Counted from the first letter of the stretch, positions 9,033 to 18,070 are shown. The stretch is 34,517 bases of DNA from Pseudomonadales bacterium (GCA_016779585.1 JADHNI010000038.1:1-34517); one strand, 5' to 3'. Notes: a model not told the origin generated them from the sequence alone. Made by a program: numbers and translations.

Positions 9033-10457
9033 ATGCCTGAAACCCTGTACTGGTACGATTTTGAGACCACCGGTACGGATCCCATCCTTGACCGTCCACT
9101 GCAGTTTGCGGGTGTACGTACAGACCTGGATCTCAAGGAAGTCGCAGATCCGCAGAACTTTTACTGCCGTCCGGGAACTGACTGCGTGCCGAATCCTGAA
9201 GCCATGCTGGTCACCGGAATACGCATGTCAGATGTGCTCCGGTCGGGTTATATCGAGCGCGAGTTTGCACGGCATGTGCTGGCTGAATTCAGCCAGGCGC
9301 AAACCTGCGTCGCGGGTTACAACAGTATCCGGTTTGATGATGAGTTCACCCGCCAGATGCTTTATCGAAACTTTCACGATCCTTATGCCAGGGAGTGGAA
9401 GTCAGGAAACTCCCGTTGGGACGTTATCGATCTGTTCCGGGCAGCCTATGCACTTCGGCCTGACGGTTTCAACTGGCCGATGAAGAACGCAGAAGCTGGT
9501 GATGTGCCCAGCTTCAGGCTGGAAGACCTGGCCCGTGCCAATGGCCTGGATCATCTGGATGCTCACGACGCTCTGGCTGACGTGCGCACGACCATTGAAG
9601 TCACCCGCCGGCTGAAGAAGGTCCAGCCACGTCTATACGACTTCATGTTTAATCTGAAAGACAAGCGCTTTGTTATCCAGCAGCTTTATCCGTTGGGGAA
9701 GCAGCCAGTGGTGCACGTCTCTGCCATGTTCCCTGCTTCCCGGGGTTGTACGGGAATCGTATTGCCCATCTGCCAGCACCCGACCAATAACAATGGCATC
9801 GTGGTGTTTGACCTGTCGCAATCGCCGGAGCTGCTTATGTCCGTTGGACCTGAAGAATTGGCCAGGCTCGTCTTCTCTTCCAACACCGAACTGGGTGATA
9901 ACGAATCCCGTATTGCGCTGAAAGTTATTCACGTCAATCGTTCACCCTTTGTGGCACCGCTTAGCACGCTTGATGAGTCTACGCAGACTCGACTAGACCT
10001 GGACCTTGTTGAAGCAGGGCAGAGAGCGCAGGCGTTAATGAAGGCACCGGGCCTTGTGGAAAAAATTCATGAGGCTTATTCGGTAAACAGGTTTGAACTC
10101 AAGGATGATCCGGATTTCCAGCTTTACCAGGGAGGTTTTTTCTCGGAGTCAGATCGATCCATGATGAACGAACTCCTGACAGCCTCCCCGGAATCTCTCC
10201 CGGATTTTGCCAACAGGTTCCAGGATGACCGGCTGGAAGAGATGCTGCTCAGATACCGTGGCCGCAACTACCCGACTACGCTCAAGGGGGCTGACATTCA
10301 GCGCTGGCAGGGTTATCTGCAGGAACGAATCGGTAGCCTGTTGCCGGATCTCACAGCGAAGACAGAAAAGCTGGTTGAGCGGGCTGACGAGCCTGCAAAG
10401 GCAATTCTGAGTGACCTCGAAACCTACTATGATTTACTGCGTGAGGCCTTAGCCTGA
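9033..10457 (+). CDS. sbcB: Exodeoxyribonuclease I
   Basis: The 474-residue protein is the 3'-to-5' single-strand DNA exonuclease used in recombination, mismatch repair and end processing. The DnaQ-like fold shows YDFETTGTDP with catalytic Asp9 and Glu11, GYNSIRFDDEF with Asp102/103, and LDAHDALADVRTT with His178 and Asp183 (DEDDh type). The SH3-like and C-terminal helical domains follow over about 200-474. Length equals the family norm (about 475). CAGGAG precedes the ATG at good spacing. The gene is monocistronic and ends 12 bp before the convergent LysR gene. Confidence 0.96.
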   Translation: MPETLYWYDFETTGTDPILDRPLQFAGVRTDLDLKEVADPQNFYCRPGTDCVPNPEAMLVTGIRMSDVLRSGYIEREFARHVLAEFSQAQTCVAGYNSIRFDDEFTRQMLYRNFHDPYAREWKSGNSRWDVIDLFRAAYALRPDGFNWPMKNAEAGDVPSFRLEDLARANGLDHLDAHDALADVRTTIEVTRRLKKVQPRLYDFMFNLKDKRFVIQQLYPLGKQPVVHVSAMFPASRGCTGIVLPICQHPTNNNGIVVFDLSQSPELLMSVGPEELARLVFSSNTELGDNESRIALKVIHVNRSPFVAPLSTLDESTQTRLDLDLVEAGQRAQALMKAPGLVEKIHEAYSVNRFELKDDPDFQLYQGGFFSESDRSMMNELLTASPESLPDFANRFQDDRLEEMLLRYRGRNYPTTLKGADIQRWQGYLQERIGSLLPDLTAKTEKLVERADEPAKAILSDLETYYDLLREALA

Positions 10458-10469
10458 AAAACAGGAAGC

Positions 10470-11342
10470 CTAGAAGCTGAACGCTTCACAGATCCGTATA
10501 AACTGATGTGCACCGGCTGAGAGCTGCTTGTCTCGACGATAGTAGAGGCCATAGGTCAGGGGCACCGTAGAAAAAGGGAAGTGGTCTACAATCATAAGCT
10601 CCGGAAACTGCGCCAGTATTCGATCATCCAGGTAGGTCATGCCGAGGCCGTTATTAACCAATGATAACCGCATGTGCAGGTCCGTGATTTCCCAGATGGT
10701 ACCGAAGTTGTCCCGAAGCTTGTCCAGTGTTGGCCTGAGGTCCGGGTCATCCAGGTGCGAGACGATCAGCGGATAGTCATGCAGTAGATCCTCTGCAGAA
10801 ATTCCCGGTTTCATTCGGGTCTTGTGTAATACCAGGTGTCTTGTTTCTTCGAATAGCGGGATGGTCCTGAATCTATCGGGCATCGTCTGCTGAAAAGGCC
10901 CGAGCCCCAATTCCCATAATTCCGAGCTGACAGCCGTGATGATCTGGCGGCTTGGCAGCACAGATATCTTGATTCGGGTCAGCGGATGTTGCTGAAGGAA
11001 ATCGTGCACAATCTCTGCGCCGAACAGCTGGTTGATGGTGCTGTTCATGGCCAGGTGCAGTGTTGAAAGAATCCCGTTCTTGATGTTGCTCAGGTCAGCG
11101 AGCACGGTTTCTTCCTCAGAGAGTACGGTCTGTGCATAGTGCAGCAGTCGCATACCGGCTTCCGTCAGTTTCAGCGGCTTGCGATGGAACAGCAGCGTAT
11201 CGAGTTTGTGTTCGAGGTTCGCGATGGTCTGGCTTACCGCAGATTGTGTGACAAACAGTTTCTCTGCGGCGCGATTGAAACCGTTCTCCTCGTAAACGGT
11301 TTTGAATACGCGAATCTCGTGTGTTTCCAGGTGAACCGGCAT
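10470..11342 (-). CDS. LysR-family transcriptional regulator, divergent from citrate synthase
   Basis: The 290-residue reading starting MPVHLETHEIRVFK is preferred over one 29 codons longer, because LysR proteins begin directly before the helix-turn-helix. The HTH spans about 8-65 (NRAAEKLFVTQSAVSQTI) and the effector domain about 90-290. The gene is divergent from the citrate synthase-like gene, with 159 bp between that holds repeated operator-like sequences. By the usual LysR rule it should control that neighbour and itself, probably in response to a small carboxylate or acyl-CoA-related metabolite; this is inference. The stop codon is TAG. Confidence 0.88.
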   Translation of the reverse strand: MPVHLETHEIRVFKTVYEENGFNRAAEKLFVTQSAVSQTIANLEHKLDTLLFHRKPLKLTEAGMRLLHYAQTVLSEEETVLADLSNIKNGILSTLHLAMNSTINQLFGAEIVHDFLQQHPLTRIKISVLPSRQIITAVSSELWELGLGPFQQTMPDRFRTIPLFEETRHLVLHKTRMKPGISAEDLLHDYPLIVSHLDDPDLRPTLDKLRDNFGTIWEITDLHMRLSLVNNGLGMTYLDDRILAQFPELMIVDHFPFSTVPLTYGLYYRRDKQLSAGAHQFIRICEAFSF

Positions 11343-11364
11343 ACCAGTCCCACGTGTTCTGAAT

Positions 11365-11440
11365 CGAGGTAAGTTTACCTGATGCGAGGATAAGTTTGCG
11401 CGATACGCGCTAATACCTGAATTAGGCAACCTAAGTATCG
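11365..11440. promoter_or_regulatory. Operator-like repeats between lysR and the citrate synthase gene
   Basis: Two direct repeats follow each other at 20-21 bp: CGAGG then TAAGTTT at 11365-11384, and CGAGG then ATAAGTTT at 11385-11405. The first contains the palindrome AGGTAAGTTTACCT (11367-11380). Further on TTAGG-CAA-CCTAA (11422-11434) lies inside an outer pair CGATAC (11401-11406) / GTATCG (11435-11440). Spacing by two helical turns is typical for LysR tetramer sites. Confidence 0.5.
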
Positions 11441-11501
11441 GAAACTACGATTTCAGGGAAACAATATCAGGAGTGTTTGATTGAACTGATAGAAGGAGTT
11501 T

Positions 11502-12608
11502 GTGATGAGTTATGTGCCTGGACTGGAAGGTGTTGTTGTCGGTGAAACAGCCATCAGCCATGTGGAGGGTGACATCGGTCGCCTGTCTTATCGTGGCTTT
11601 GTGATCGAAGACATTGTCAAAATGGATTACCTGGACGTGGTTTACCTGGTGCTCTTTGGTGAGTTGCCGGATAAGGAGGCCAGTTCTGAACTCGCAGGGT
11701 TTATGAGCAGGCACGGTCGCCTGACTGAAACCGAGCGGCAGATGGTGCGAGCGATGCCCGCAGATCTGCATCCCATGCAGATGCTGCAATCCATGATCCC
11801 GGCGTTGTCGGTATCTGGGGAGACCAGTGCCGGAATCTCCGATGATGCCGTGCAGGGGCTGGAGATTATTGCGCGCTACCCCTCGTTGCTGGCGTCTATT
11901 GCCGAGCGTCTCGGGTATGCGGCAGATCCTGGTCTGTACGATCCGGGTTCCGATTATCTTGCATGCTACCTCACCATGATGAATGGCCGCGAGCCAACGC
12001 TCCGGGAGCTGGAGGCGTTTCGGGTTGTGCAACTGTTGCAGCTGGAACACAGTTTCAACGCAGGCACCTTTTCCACCCGGGTGATTGCGTCAACCCTCGC
12101 TTCTGTTCCTGCGGTCATGGCGGGTGGCGTCGCAGCCCTTTCTGGGGTCTTGCACGGTGGCGCTGATGAAGCTGCGCTAAGGGCCGCGCGGGAAATGGGT
12201 GAACCAGAAAATGCCCTGGCTTACGTGGACTCGATTATCGCTGCAAAAGGGCGAATCATGGGCATGGGGCACCGGGAGTATCGGGTGGTGGATCCACGCG
12301 CCAATATTCTCAAACCGCTTGCGGTGGAACTATGCTCCGGGACGAAGTACGAGAAAGATCTCCAGCTGCTGCTGGCCCTTGAGACAGCGTTTAACCGGCG
12401 CATGGCTGAAAAAGGAAAACAGGTCTGGGCTAACCTTGAGTTCTACAAGGGCGTGGTTTACCAGGCGCTCGGTATTGATGTGCCGTTTTTTACCGCGACG
12501 TTCGCCATGGCGAGATCAGTCGGCTGGCTGGCACACTTCCTCGAGAGTCGTGAGAACAACAGGATTGTCCGGCCGGCAGCTCAGTATGTCGGACGACTGC
12601 CGGCCTGA
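11502..12608 (+). CDS. Citrate synthase / 2-methylcitrate synthase family protein (short type)
   Basis: The 368-residue protein condenses an acyl-CoA (acetyl- or propionyl-CoA) with oxaloacetate. Family marks are RLSYRGF near the N-terminus, HSFNAGTFSTRV, GVLHGGADE and the active-site segment GMGHREYRVVDPRA, with FYKGVVYQALGI near the C-terminus. It is the short form (about 370 aa), not the 430-aa GltA common in gammaproteobacteria, so a second or specialised enzyme is likely. Which acyl-CoA is used cannot be decided; no prpB or acnD is adjacent. AAGGAG lies 6 nt before ATG. The divergent LysR gene is the probable regulator. Confidence 0.85.
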   Translation: MMSYVPGLEGVVVGETAISHVEGDIGRLSYRGFVIEDIVKMDYLDVVYLVLFGELPDKEASSELAGFMSRHGRLTETERQMVRAMPADLHPMQMLQSMIPALSVSGETSAGISDDAVQGLEIIARYPSLLASIAERLGYAADPGLYDPGSDYLACYLTMMNGREPTLRELEAFRVVQLLQLEHSFNAGTFSTRVIASTLASVPAVMAGGVAALSGVLHGGADEAALRAAREMGEPENALAYVDSIIAAKGRIMGMGHREYRVVDPRANILKPLAVELCSGTKYEKDLQLLLALETAFNRRMAEKGKQVWANLEFYKGVVYQALGIDVPFFTATFAMARSVGWLAHFLESRENNRIVRPAAQYVGRLPA

Positions 12609-12617
12609 TTTGCCGGG

Positions 12618-13889
12618 CTAAACCAGCAGAGAGCGGGTGCCGTAAAAGCGGGTCAATACCCGGCCCAGGGCATGTGCATCCTGGCTTCCTGCCAGCTCTC
12701 TTATAGAGTGCATTGCAAACGTGGGGACACCTACATCGAGGGTGCGGATGCCCAGTTCTGTCGCTGTGATAGGTCCGATTGTGCTGCCGCAGGCCATATC
12801 CGCACGGTTCACGAATTCCTGGCAGGGGACGTTCTCATCCCGGCACAGGGCCTTGAAAAAGCCGGCAGTTTCACTGTTAGTCGCATATCGCTGATTAGCG
12901 TTGTACTTGATTGCCGGGCCTTTGTTAAGGATGGGGCCGTGATTGGCTTCATGCCTGGTCGGGTAGTTCGGATGTACGCCATGGGCATTGTCCGTTGATA
13001 TCAGCAGTGACCGATTAAACGCGCGCAGGCGCTGCTCCTGGTCAGGTGTGATTCGCATCAGGACATCTTTCAGGAAAGTGCCTTCTGCCCCTGCTGCAGA
13101 AACGCTGCCGACTTCTTCATGATCGTTGCACACCAGCAGGCTAGTTAGTGAATCGTCTGCATCGATCAGACTCATGAGTCCGGTAAAGCAGCTGAGCAGG
13201 TTATCAAGGCGCGCGCTGGCCAGGAATTCCTCGTTGACGCCGATGAACCGGGCCGGGTTGGTGTCATAAAAGACCAGGTCTGTTGCAAGCAGTTCCTCAC
13301 CTTCCAGTTCTGCGACCAGCAGGTCTTCGAGGGTTCGTGCTTCCTCCTGCTGCAGAAGGACTGGCGCGATGTCGTTCTCCGCATTTACACTGCGACTGTT
13401 ATTCGCTTCCCGATCAAGGTGTATGGCAAGGCTGGGTATCACTGCTATCGGTTTTTGCAGGTTAACCAGGCGATTGCGTATCTTTCCGTCACTGTCCCTG
13501 GTGGTGATACGTCCGGCAAGACTCAGGTCGCGATCGAACCACGGGTTCAGCAGTACACCGCCGTACACCTCGACACCGAGTTGGTGGTAGCCGAACTTGT
13601 CTTTCTCGGGAACAGGCTTGACCTTGAGGCAGGGGCTGTCGGTATGTGCGCCAACCAGCCTGATACCTGTTTCCTCTATAGCTTCTGTGCCCAGAACGAA
13701 TGCAATGATCGAAGAATCATTGCGGGTGACAAAGTAACGTCCAGGTTCCAGTTGCCAGGAATCGCCCTCGTTCAGTCGCGTGAAACCCTGGGTTGCCAGG
13801 ATTGCGGACATGCTGGAGGCCGCATGAAAAGGCGTAGGCGAGTTGATCAGGAAATTCCTGAGTTGTTCGTTAAAGCCTGATATATCCAT
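12618..13889 (-). CDS. apeB: M18 family aspartyl-type aminopeptidase
   Basis: The 423-residue metallo-aminopeptidase has the M18 marks: AHTDSPCLKVKP with His82 and Asp84, SARLDNL, NDHEEVGS (catalytic Glu and metal-binding Glu) and the C-terminal RADMACGSTIGP and HSIRE motifs. Family enzymes are dodecameric, cytoplasmic or vacuolar, and remove N-terminal residues, often acidic ones. It converges on the citrate synthase gene with 9 bp between and diverges from the riboswitch-controlled gene. Its stop codon is TAG. The symbol apeB is the one used for the bacterial family; the substrate is untested. Confidence 0.92.
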   Translation of the reverse strand: MDISGFNEQLRNFLINSPTPFHAASSMSAILATQGFTRLNEGDSWQLEPGRYFVTRNDSSIIAFVLGTEAIEETGIRLVGAHTDSPCLKVKPVPEKDKFGYHQLGVEVYGGVLLNPWFDRDLSLAGRITTRDSDGKIRNRLVNLQKPIAVIPSLAIHLDREANNSRSVNAENDIAPVLLQQEEARTLEDLLVAELEGEELLATDLVFYDTNPARFIGVNEEFLASARLDNLLSCFTGLMSLIDADDSLTSLLVCNDHEEVGSVSAAGAEGTFLKDVLMRITPDQEQRLRAFNRSLLISTDNAHGVHPNYPTRHEANHGPILNKGPAIKYNANQRYATNSETAGFFKALCRDENVPCQEFVNRADMACGSTIGPITATELGIRTLDVGVPTFAMHSIRELAGSQDAHALGRVLTRFYGTRSLLV

Positions 13890-13914
13890 AGCACGCTATT
13901 GTATCACCCTTTCA

Positions 13915-13944
13915 TTGCGCTGATTTGTTCTGCTGCTGTACAAT
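13915..13944 (+). promoter_or_regulatory. Promoter of the SAM-II riboswitch transcript
   Basis: TTGCGC (13915-13920) and TACAAT (13939-13944) are separated by 18 bp. The predicted start near 13951 falls exactly where the riboswitch begins. Confidence 0.55.
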
Positions 13945-13950
13945 TCCGGT

Positions 13951-14005
13951 TCGCGCCGATTTGATGTCAGCTTGCGGGCGCGTTAAAAATGCCGCTAAAG
14001 AGGGA
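13951..14005 (+). ncRNA. SAM-II-type riboswitch (SAM-II/SAM-V core)
   Basis: CGCGCC (13952-13957) pairs with GGCGCG (13977-13982) as P1. The loop begins GATTTGATG and carries the CTT that can pair with AAG in the 3' segment TAAAGAGGG (13996-14004), giving the pseudoknot P2. The core strings GATTT, TTGC, TAAAAATG and CGCTAAA match the published SAM-II consensus in order and spacing. SAM-II binds S-adenosylmethionine and switches off methionine-pathway genes, and the downstream gene is of the Cys/Met PLP family. SAM-II is best known from alphaproteobacteria and marine metagenomes. Confidence 0.88.
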
Positions 14006-14008
14006 TGA

Positions 14009-14039
14009 CCTACTGTAGCGGAGCTCAGTGGGTTTTTTT
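14009..14039 (+). terminator. Expression-platform terminator of the SAM-II riboswitch
   Basis: CCTACTG (14009-14015) pairs with CAGTGGG (14026-14032; one G-U) and is followed by seven T. The loop contains TAGCGG (14016-14021), complementary to CCGCTA (13992-13997) in the riboswitch core. That alternative helix would block both the ligand-bound fold and the terminator, so it is the likely antiterminator. This reading is structural inference. Confidence 0.72.
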
Positions 14040-14056
14040 GTTTTGGAGCACTACAA

Positions 14057-15295
14057 ATGGCAACTAAATCCTGGGGGTTCACGTCTGCGATTGTCCATGC
14101 AGATCGTCGGGATCCGATAGAACACGGCTCAATTCACAAGCCAGTACATACAGCGGTCACCTACGCCTACGATGACGCACGTGATCTTGCCGCAGTATTC
14201 CAGGGTGAGAAAAGCGGTTACTCCTACGGGCGCCAGGTGAATCCCACGGTTACCGCCCTGCAGGACAAGATATCCATGATGGAGGGTGGCCTTGCGACGG
14301 CGGCTTTTGCAACCGGAATGGCCGCGATAGGTACAACCCTGTTTGCACTGCTGAGGGCAGGTGATCATTTTATTTCGTCGTCGTTTCTTTTTGGGAACAC
14401 CAACAGCCTGTTTAATTCCTTCGCGGCTCATGGCATCGAGGTGACGTTTGTAGACGCCACCAGCGCGGATGCTGTAAGGCAGGCAGTTCAACCCAACACC
14501 CGGCTTGTGTTTGTCGAGACTATTGCAAACCCGAGAACCCAGGTATCGGATCTCGAGGGTATCGGCGAAGTTTGCCGCGAACATGACCTTATCTACTTTG
14601 TCGACAATACCATGACAACGCCTTACCTGTTCCAGCCGAAAGGAGTAGGTGCAAGCCTGGTTATTAACTCCCTGACCAAGTATATCGGCGGGCATGCCAA
14701 TGCCCTGGGTGGTGCCGTCACCGAAATGGGCAATTACGACTGGAGCGAGTTTCCGAATCTTTACGACAACTACAAGAAAGGTGATCCATCCGGCTGGGCG
14801 ATCCAGCAGATCAAGAAGAAAGGTCTCCGTGATTTCGGTGCTTCGCTGGGACCTGAAGCGGCACACCACATCTCTGTTGGGTCAGACACGCTTGCACTTC
14901 GTATGGAACGAATTTGCGGCAATGCCCAGGCACTGTGCGATTACCTCGGCAATCATCCAAAGGTGAAAAAGGTTTATTACCCGGGTATGCGGGATCACCC
15001 AGAGCATGAGCGTTCGAGCAAACTATTTCGATACCATGGCGGCATTTTCAGTATTGAGCTCGTCGACGATGTCGATTGTTTTGATTTCATTAACAGGCTT
15101 GACCTGGTGATCTGCAGCAGCAACCTGGGCGATACCCGTTCACTCGCGATTCCCGTGGCGCATTCCATTTACTTCGAAATGGGGCCAGAACGCCGTGCCT
15201 CCATGGGTATTGATGACTCCCTGGTGAGGTTCTCCATCGGTATCGAAGAAACGGACGACCTGCTCGCTGATTTTGCTCAGGCACTGGAAAGTTGA
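14057..15295 (+). CDS. Cystathionine gamma-synthase family PLP enzyme
   Basis: The 412-residue enzyme belongs to the Cys/Met-metabolism PLP family (cystathionine gamma-synthase, O-acyl-homoserine sulfhydrylase, beta- and gamma-lyases). Visible marks are GYSYGRQVNPTV with the phosphate-binding Tyr/Arg, FATGMAAI, FVDNTMTTPY with Asp183 and SLTKYIGGH with the PLP lysine Lys208. The exact reaction cannot be read from sequence, but control by a SAM-II riboswitch and terminator in the leader points to methionine or homocysteine synthesis. GGAG at 14045-14048 is the ribosome binding site. The stop TGA overlaps the purC ATG (TGATG), so translation of the two is coupled. Confidence 0.9.
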   Translation: MATKSWGFTSAIVHADRRDPIEHGSIHKPVHTAVTYAYDDARDLAAVFQGEKSGYSYGRQVNPTVTALQDKISMMEGGLATAAFATGMAAIGTTLFALLRAGDHFISSSFLFGNTNSLFNSFAAHGIEVTFVDATSADAVRQAVQPNTRLVFVETIANPRTQVSDLEGIGEVCREHDLIYFVDNTMTTPYLFQPKGVGASLVINSLTKYIGGHANALGGAVTEMGNYDWSEFPNLYDNYKKGDPSGWAIQQIKKKGLRDFGASLGPEAAHHISVGSDTLALRMERICGNAQALCDYLGNHPKVKKVYYPGMRDHPEHERSSKLFRYHGGIFSIELVDDVDCFDFINRLDLVICSSNLGDTRSLAIPVAHSIYFEMGPERRASMGIDDSLVRFSIGIEETDDLLADFAQALES

Positions 15296-16203
15296 TGGAA
15301 GCACTCCTGACAACGGATCTGCCGCTGCCGAACCGGCGAGTTGGCAAAGTCCGGGATGTGTATGACGTTGCGTTGCCTGATGGCAGTGACGGCGTTCTGA
15401 TTGTCGCTTCAGACAGGGTCAGTGTTTTTGACGTCGTTCTGGCCAATGGTATTCCCGGCAAAGGCAAACTGCTGACCCGGTTGTCTACTTTCTGGTTTGA
15501 GTTTTTTACGGGGGAGTTTGCCCATCACCTGGTGTCGACAGATCCCGGTGATATCCCCGGGATCTCCGACGAAGAGCGCCGCCTGCTGGAAGGGCGAATC
15601 ATGATCTGCCGCAAGACCCGGGTTGTACCCATCGAATGCATCGTCCGCGGCTATCTCACAGGCAGCGGCTTCAAGGAGTATCTTCGTGATGGCAGTGTCT
15701 GTGGAATTGAGCTTCCCCCCGGTATGTTAAACAGCGACCCGCTCGAGGCACCGATCTTTACGCCTTCGACCAAGGCCGAAAAAGGGCACGACGAGAACAT
15801 CAGTTTTCAGGCGGCGTGCGATATTGTTGGCGGCGAGACAATGGACGTGATCCGGCAGACCGCGATGGATGTTTACCTGCGAGGCCGCGACTATGCACTG
15901 GAGCGTGGCATTATCATCGCAGACACCAAATTCGAGTTTGGCTGGACCGCAGAAAACCAGTTGCTTCTGATTGACGAGGTACTGACGCCGGACAGCAGCC
16001 GCTTCTGGCCGGCAGATGACTGGCAACCAGGCCAGGAACAGAACAGCTTTGACAAACAGTACGTGCGGAATTACACGGAGGAGCTGGTCGCCCAGGGCCT
16101 CTGGGACAAGACGGCGCCGGGTCCGGAGCTACCGCAGGATATCATTGCGAACACGATTGCCCGCTACGAGGAAGCGATTAGCCGGCTGACGCGAACCGCC
16201 TGA
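15295..16203 (+). CDS. purC: SAICAR synthetase (purine biosynthesis)
   Basis: The 302-residue enzyme joins CAIR and aspartate with ATP to make SAICAR in de novo purine synthesis. Recognisable are GKVRDVYD, IVASDRVSVFDVVL, CRKTRVVPIECIVRGYLTGSG-type substrate segment, FTPSTKAEKGHDENIS and IADTKFEFG with DEVLTPDSSRFW. This is the longer (about 300 aa) form. ATG at 15295 is chosen because it overlaps the preceding TGA; the TTG one codon earlier is less likely. Being second in the riboswitch-controlled transcript ties purine synthesis to SAM level, which makes sense because SAM recycling and the methyl cycle consume and release adenosine. Confidence 0.95.
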   Translation: MEALLTTDLPLPNRRVGKVRDVYDVALPDGSDGVLIVASDRVSVFDVVLANGIPGKGKLLTRLSTFWFEFFTGEFAHHLVSTDPGDIPGISDEERRLLEGRIMICRKTRVVPIECIVRGYLTGSGFKEYLRDGSVCGIELPPGMLNSDPLEAPIFTPSTKAEKGHDENISFQAACDIVGGETMDVIRQTAMDVYLRGRDYALERGIIIADTKFEFGWTAENQLLLIDEVLTPDSSRFWPADDWQPGQEQNSFDKQYVRNYTEELVAQGLWDKTAPGPELPQDIIANTIARYEEAISRLTRTA

Positions 16204-16206
16204 TGA

Positions 16207-16842
16207 TCAGTCCCGGTAGCAGACGCCCGTGCCACCCAGGCCGCAATAGCCATTGGGTACCTTGGCAAGGTACTGCTGGTGGTAGTGTTCCGCATAATAA
16301 AAGTCAGGGGCTGAAATCACCTCAGTTGTAATGGCCGGGAAGCCTTTTTCCCTGAGTTTGCCCTGGAACACTTCCAGACTCTGCTGTGCCTGCTGCGCCT
16401 GATTTTCAGAGAAGGTGTAAATACCCGATCGGTACTGGGTGCCGATGTCGTTACCCTGGCGCATACCCTGGGTGGGGTCATGTGAATCCCAGAAAATCTC
16501 CAGCAGGTCCTGGTAGGTGACGATCGTCGGATCAAAGACCACGAGCACGACCTCATTGTGCCCGGTCATGCCGGAACAGACTTCCTCGTAGGTCGGGTTG
16601 GGCGTGATACCCGCGGCATAACCCGCTGCGGTGATGTAAACACCTTCGCGCTCCCAGAAGCGTCGCTCTGCACCCCAGAAACAACCCATGCCGAACATGG
16701 CCTGCTCCAGGTGACCGGCGAAAGGACCTTTCATCGGGTTGCCGTTCACGAAATGGGTTTCAGGTACGGGCATTTCCTCGGTGCGGCCCGGCAGTGCAGT
16801 TTCCGTATTGGGCATATCCAGTTTCTTGGTGAAGAGTCCCAT
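16207..16842 (-). CDS. msrA: Peptide methionine sulfoxide reductase MsrA
   Basis: The 211-residue enzyme reduces methionine-S-sulfoxide in proteins and peptides. The catalytic motif [10 protein letters not shown] places the reactive Cys at 54, and the C-terminal segment [11 protein letters not shown] has the recycling cysteines. The start at 16842 is chosen because AAGGAG stands before it and the protein begins directly ahead of the typical N-terminal region; the frame extends 85 codons further up, but with no family similarity and across the divergent gene. It is divergent from the PatB/MalY-like gene and convergent with purC, only 3 bp apart. Confidence 0.94.
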   Translation of the reverse strand: MGLFTKKLDMPNTETALPGRTEEMPVPETHFVNGNPMKGPFAGHLEQAMFGMGCFWGAERRFWEREGVYITAAGYAAGITPNPTYEEVCSGMTGHNEVVLVVFDPTIVTYQDLLEIFWDSHDPTQGMRQGNDIGTQYRSGIYTFSENQAQQAQQSLEVFQGKLREKGFPAITTEVISAPDFYYAEHYHQQYLAKVPNGYCGLGGTGVCYRD

Positions 16843-16906
16843 GATAATCAGCTCCTTTTCCCGCCAGTGGGATTGTCGATGGATTATACCGTGATACGCT
16901 AGTGTG

Positions 16907-18031
16907 ATGAGTTTCGATGAAGTTATTGATCGATCGAACAGCGACAGTAGTCGCTGGGGCGGTCGTGGGGAAGTCCTGGCACTGACCATTGGTGACTCGG
17001 ATTTCAGGTTGCCGGTTGCCGTGGAAGAGGCCATTAGTACCCGAATGACGGGTGTGCACGGATATGACACGGTCCCTGACAGGCTTAAGCTTGCCATCGC
17101 GGAACGCCTGGAGCGGCTCTATGGATGGCAGGTACAACTGGGCTGGTTCTTTTTTATGCCAGGTGTTGTCCAGGGTCTGAACCTCTGTTGCCGGGCGCTT
17201 ACCGGCCCCCATGAATCAATCGTCACCGAGGTGCCGATCTATTATCCGTTCCTGCATGCGCCCCTGAATGCAGGAAGAAAACGCCTTGAGCTGCCGGCTG
17301 TCAAAAATGGTGATAGCTGGCAGTTTGACCATGATTCATTTGAGGTCCTGGCCAGCGATCCCGATTGCCGTCTCCTGATGCTTTGCCATCCGCATAATCC
17401 CCTTGGGCGGGTGCTGTCGCATTCGGACCTTGAGCGCATCGCTGAGATTTGCGAGAAACATAATGTGCTGATCTGTTCTGATGAGATCCATGCTGACATC
17501 CTGTTCGGGGGTGCCCGACACATTCCTATGGCAGCGGTATCAGAGGAAGCGGCAGCCAGAACAGTGACACTGTCGTCTCCATCCAAGGCGTTCGCGATGA
17601 GCGGCCTGGGTGGCGCCTTTGCGATTATCCCGAATGCAGAAATTCGCGAAAGGTTTCGAAGATGGGCAGCGGGGCTGGTGCCAAACATCAGTGTTCTGTC
17701 GCTGGCCGCCATGCACGCGGCTTATTCGGAGTGCGAGGACTGGTTGCGCGAGGAAGTCGCTTATCTGGCGGACAATCGTGATTACCTCGTTTCTCGATTC
17801 TTAAAGATGGGCAGGATTCGTGTACTGCCTCCGCAGGCAACTTACTTTCTCTGGCTGGACTTCCAGGAAACAGGCTGGAACGATTCCTACCAGAAATTGC
17901 TCGATCATGGCGTCGAGCTCAGCGACGGGTCGAAGTTCGCCGGTCCCGGTTATCTCAGGCTTAACTTTGCGAGCCCTAGGTCGGTGCTCGAAGAAGCTGC
18001 CGACAGGATTGAACGGGCGCTTGCTGATTAA
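16907..18031 (+). CDS. PatB/MalY family C-S lyase-like aminotransferase (PLP)
   Basis: The protein (374 residues from ATG at 16907; GTG at 16904 is also possible) is a fold-type I PLP enzyme. It has [18 protein letters not shown] with the substrate-site Asn, [10 protein letters not shown] with the PLP-ring aspartate and [12 protein letters not shown] with the PLP lysine (about 227). These are the marks of the PatB/MalY family, many members of which act as cystathionine beta-lyases releasing homocysteine; others are aminotransferases. The upstream methionine-related genes favour a C-S lyase role. No good ribosome binding site is visible and no terminator follows before the next gene (39 bp). 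Confidence 0.85.
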   Translation: MSFDEVIDRSNSDSSRWGGRGEVLALTIGDSDFRLPVAVEEAISTRMTGVHGYDTVPDRLKLAIAERLERLYGWQVQLGWFFFMPGVVQGLNLCCRALTGPHESIVTEVPIYYPFLHAPLNAGRKRLELPAVKNGDSWQFDHDSFEVLASDPDCRLLMLCHPHNPLGRVLSHSDLERIAEICEKHNVLICSDEIHADILFGGARHIPMAAVSEEAAARTVTLSSPSKAFAMSGLGGAFAIIPNAEIRERFRRWAAGLVPNISVLSLAAMHAAYSECEDWLREEVAYLADNRDYLVSRFLKMGRIRVLPPQATYFLWLDFQETGWNDSYQKLLDHGVELSDGSKFAGPGYLRLNFASPRSVLEEAADRIERALAD

Positions 18032-18070
18032 GCTAGACTGACACGACTAATAAACGAAGAGGGAACACCC

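Noticed and set aside
11445..12050. 201-residue antisense ORF over the start of the citrate synthase gene
   Set aside because: Low-complexity His/Gln-rich product typical of an antisense frame.
14129..14869. 246-residue antisense ORF inside the Cys/Met PLP enzyme gene
   Set aside because: The sense strand is a clear conserved enzyme; the antisense product has no recognisable domain.
16843..17097. 85-codon N-terminal extension of MsrA
   Set aside because: It crosses the divergent gene, lacks family similarity, and a good ribosome binding site marks 16842 as start.
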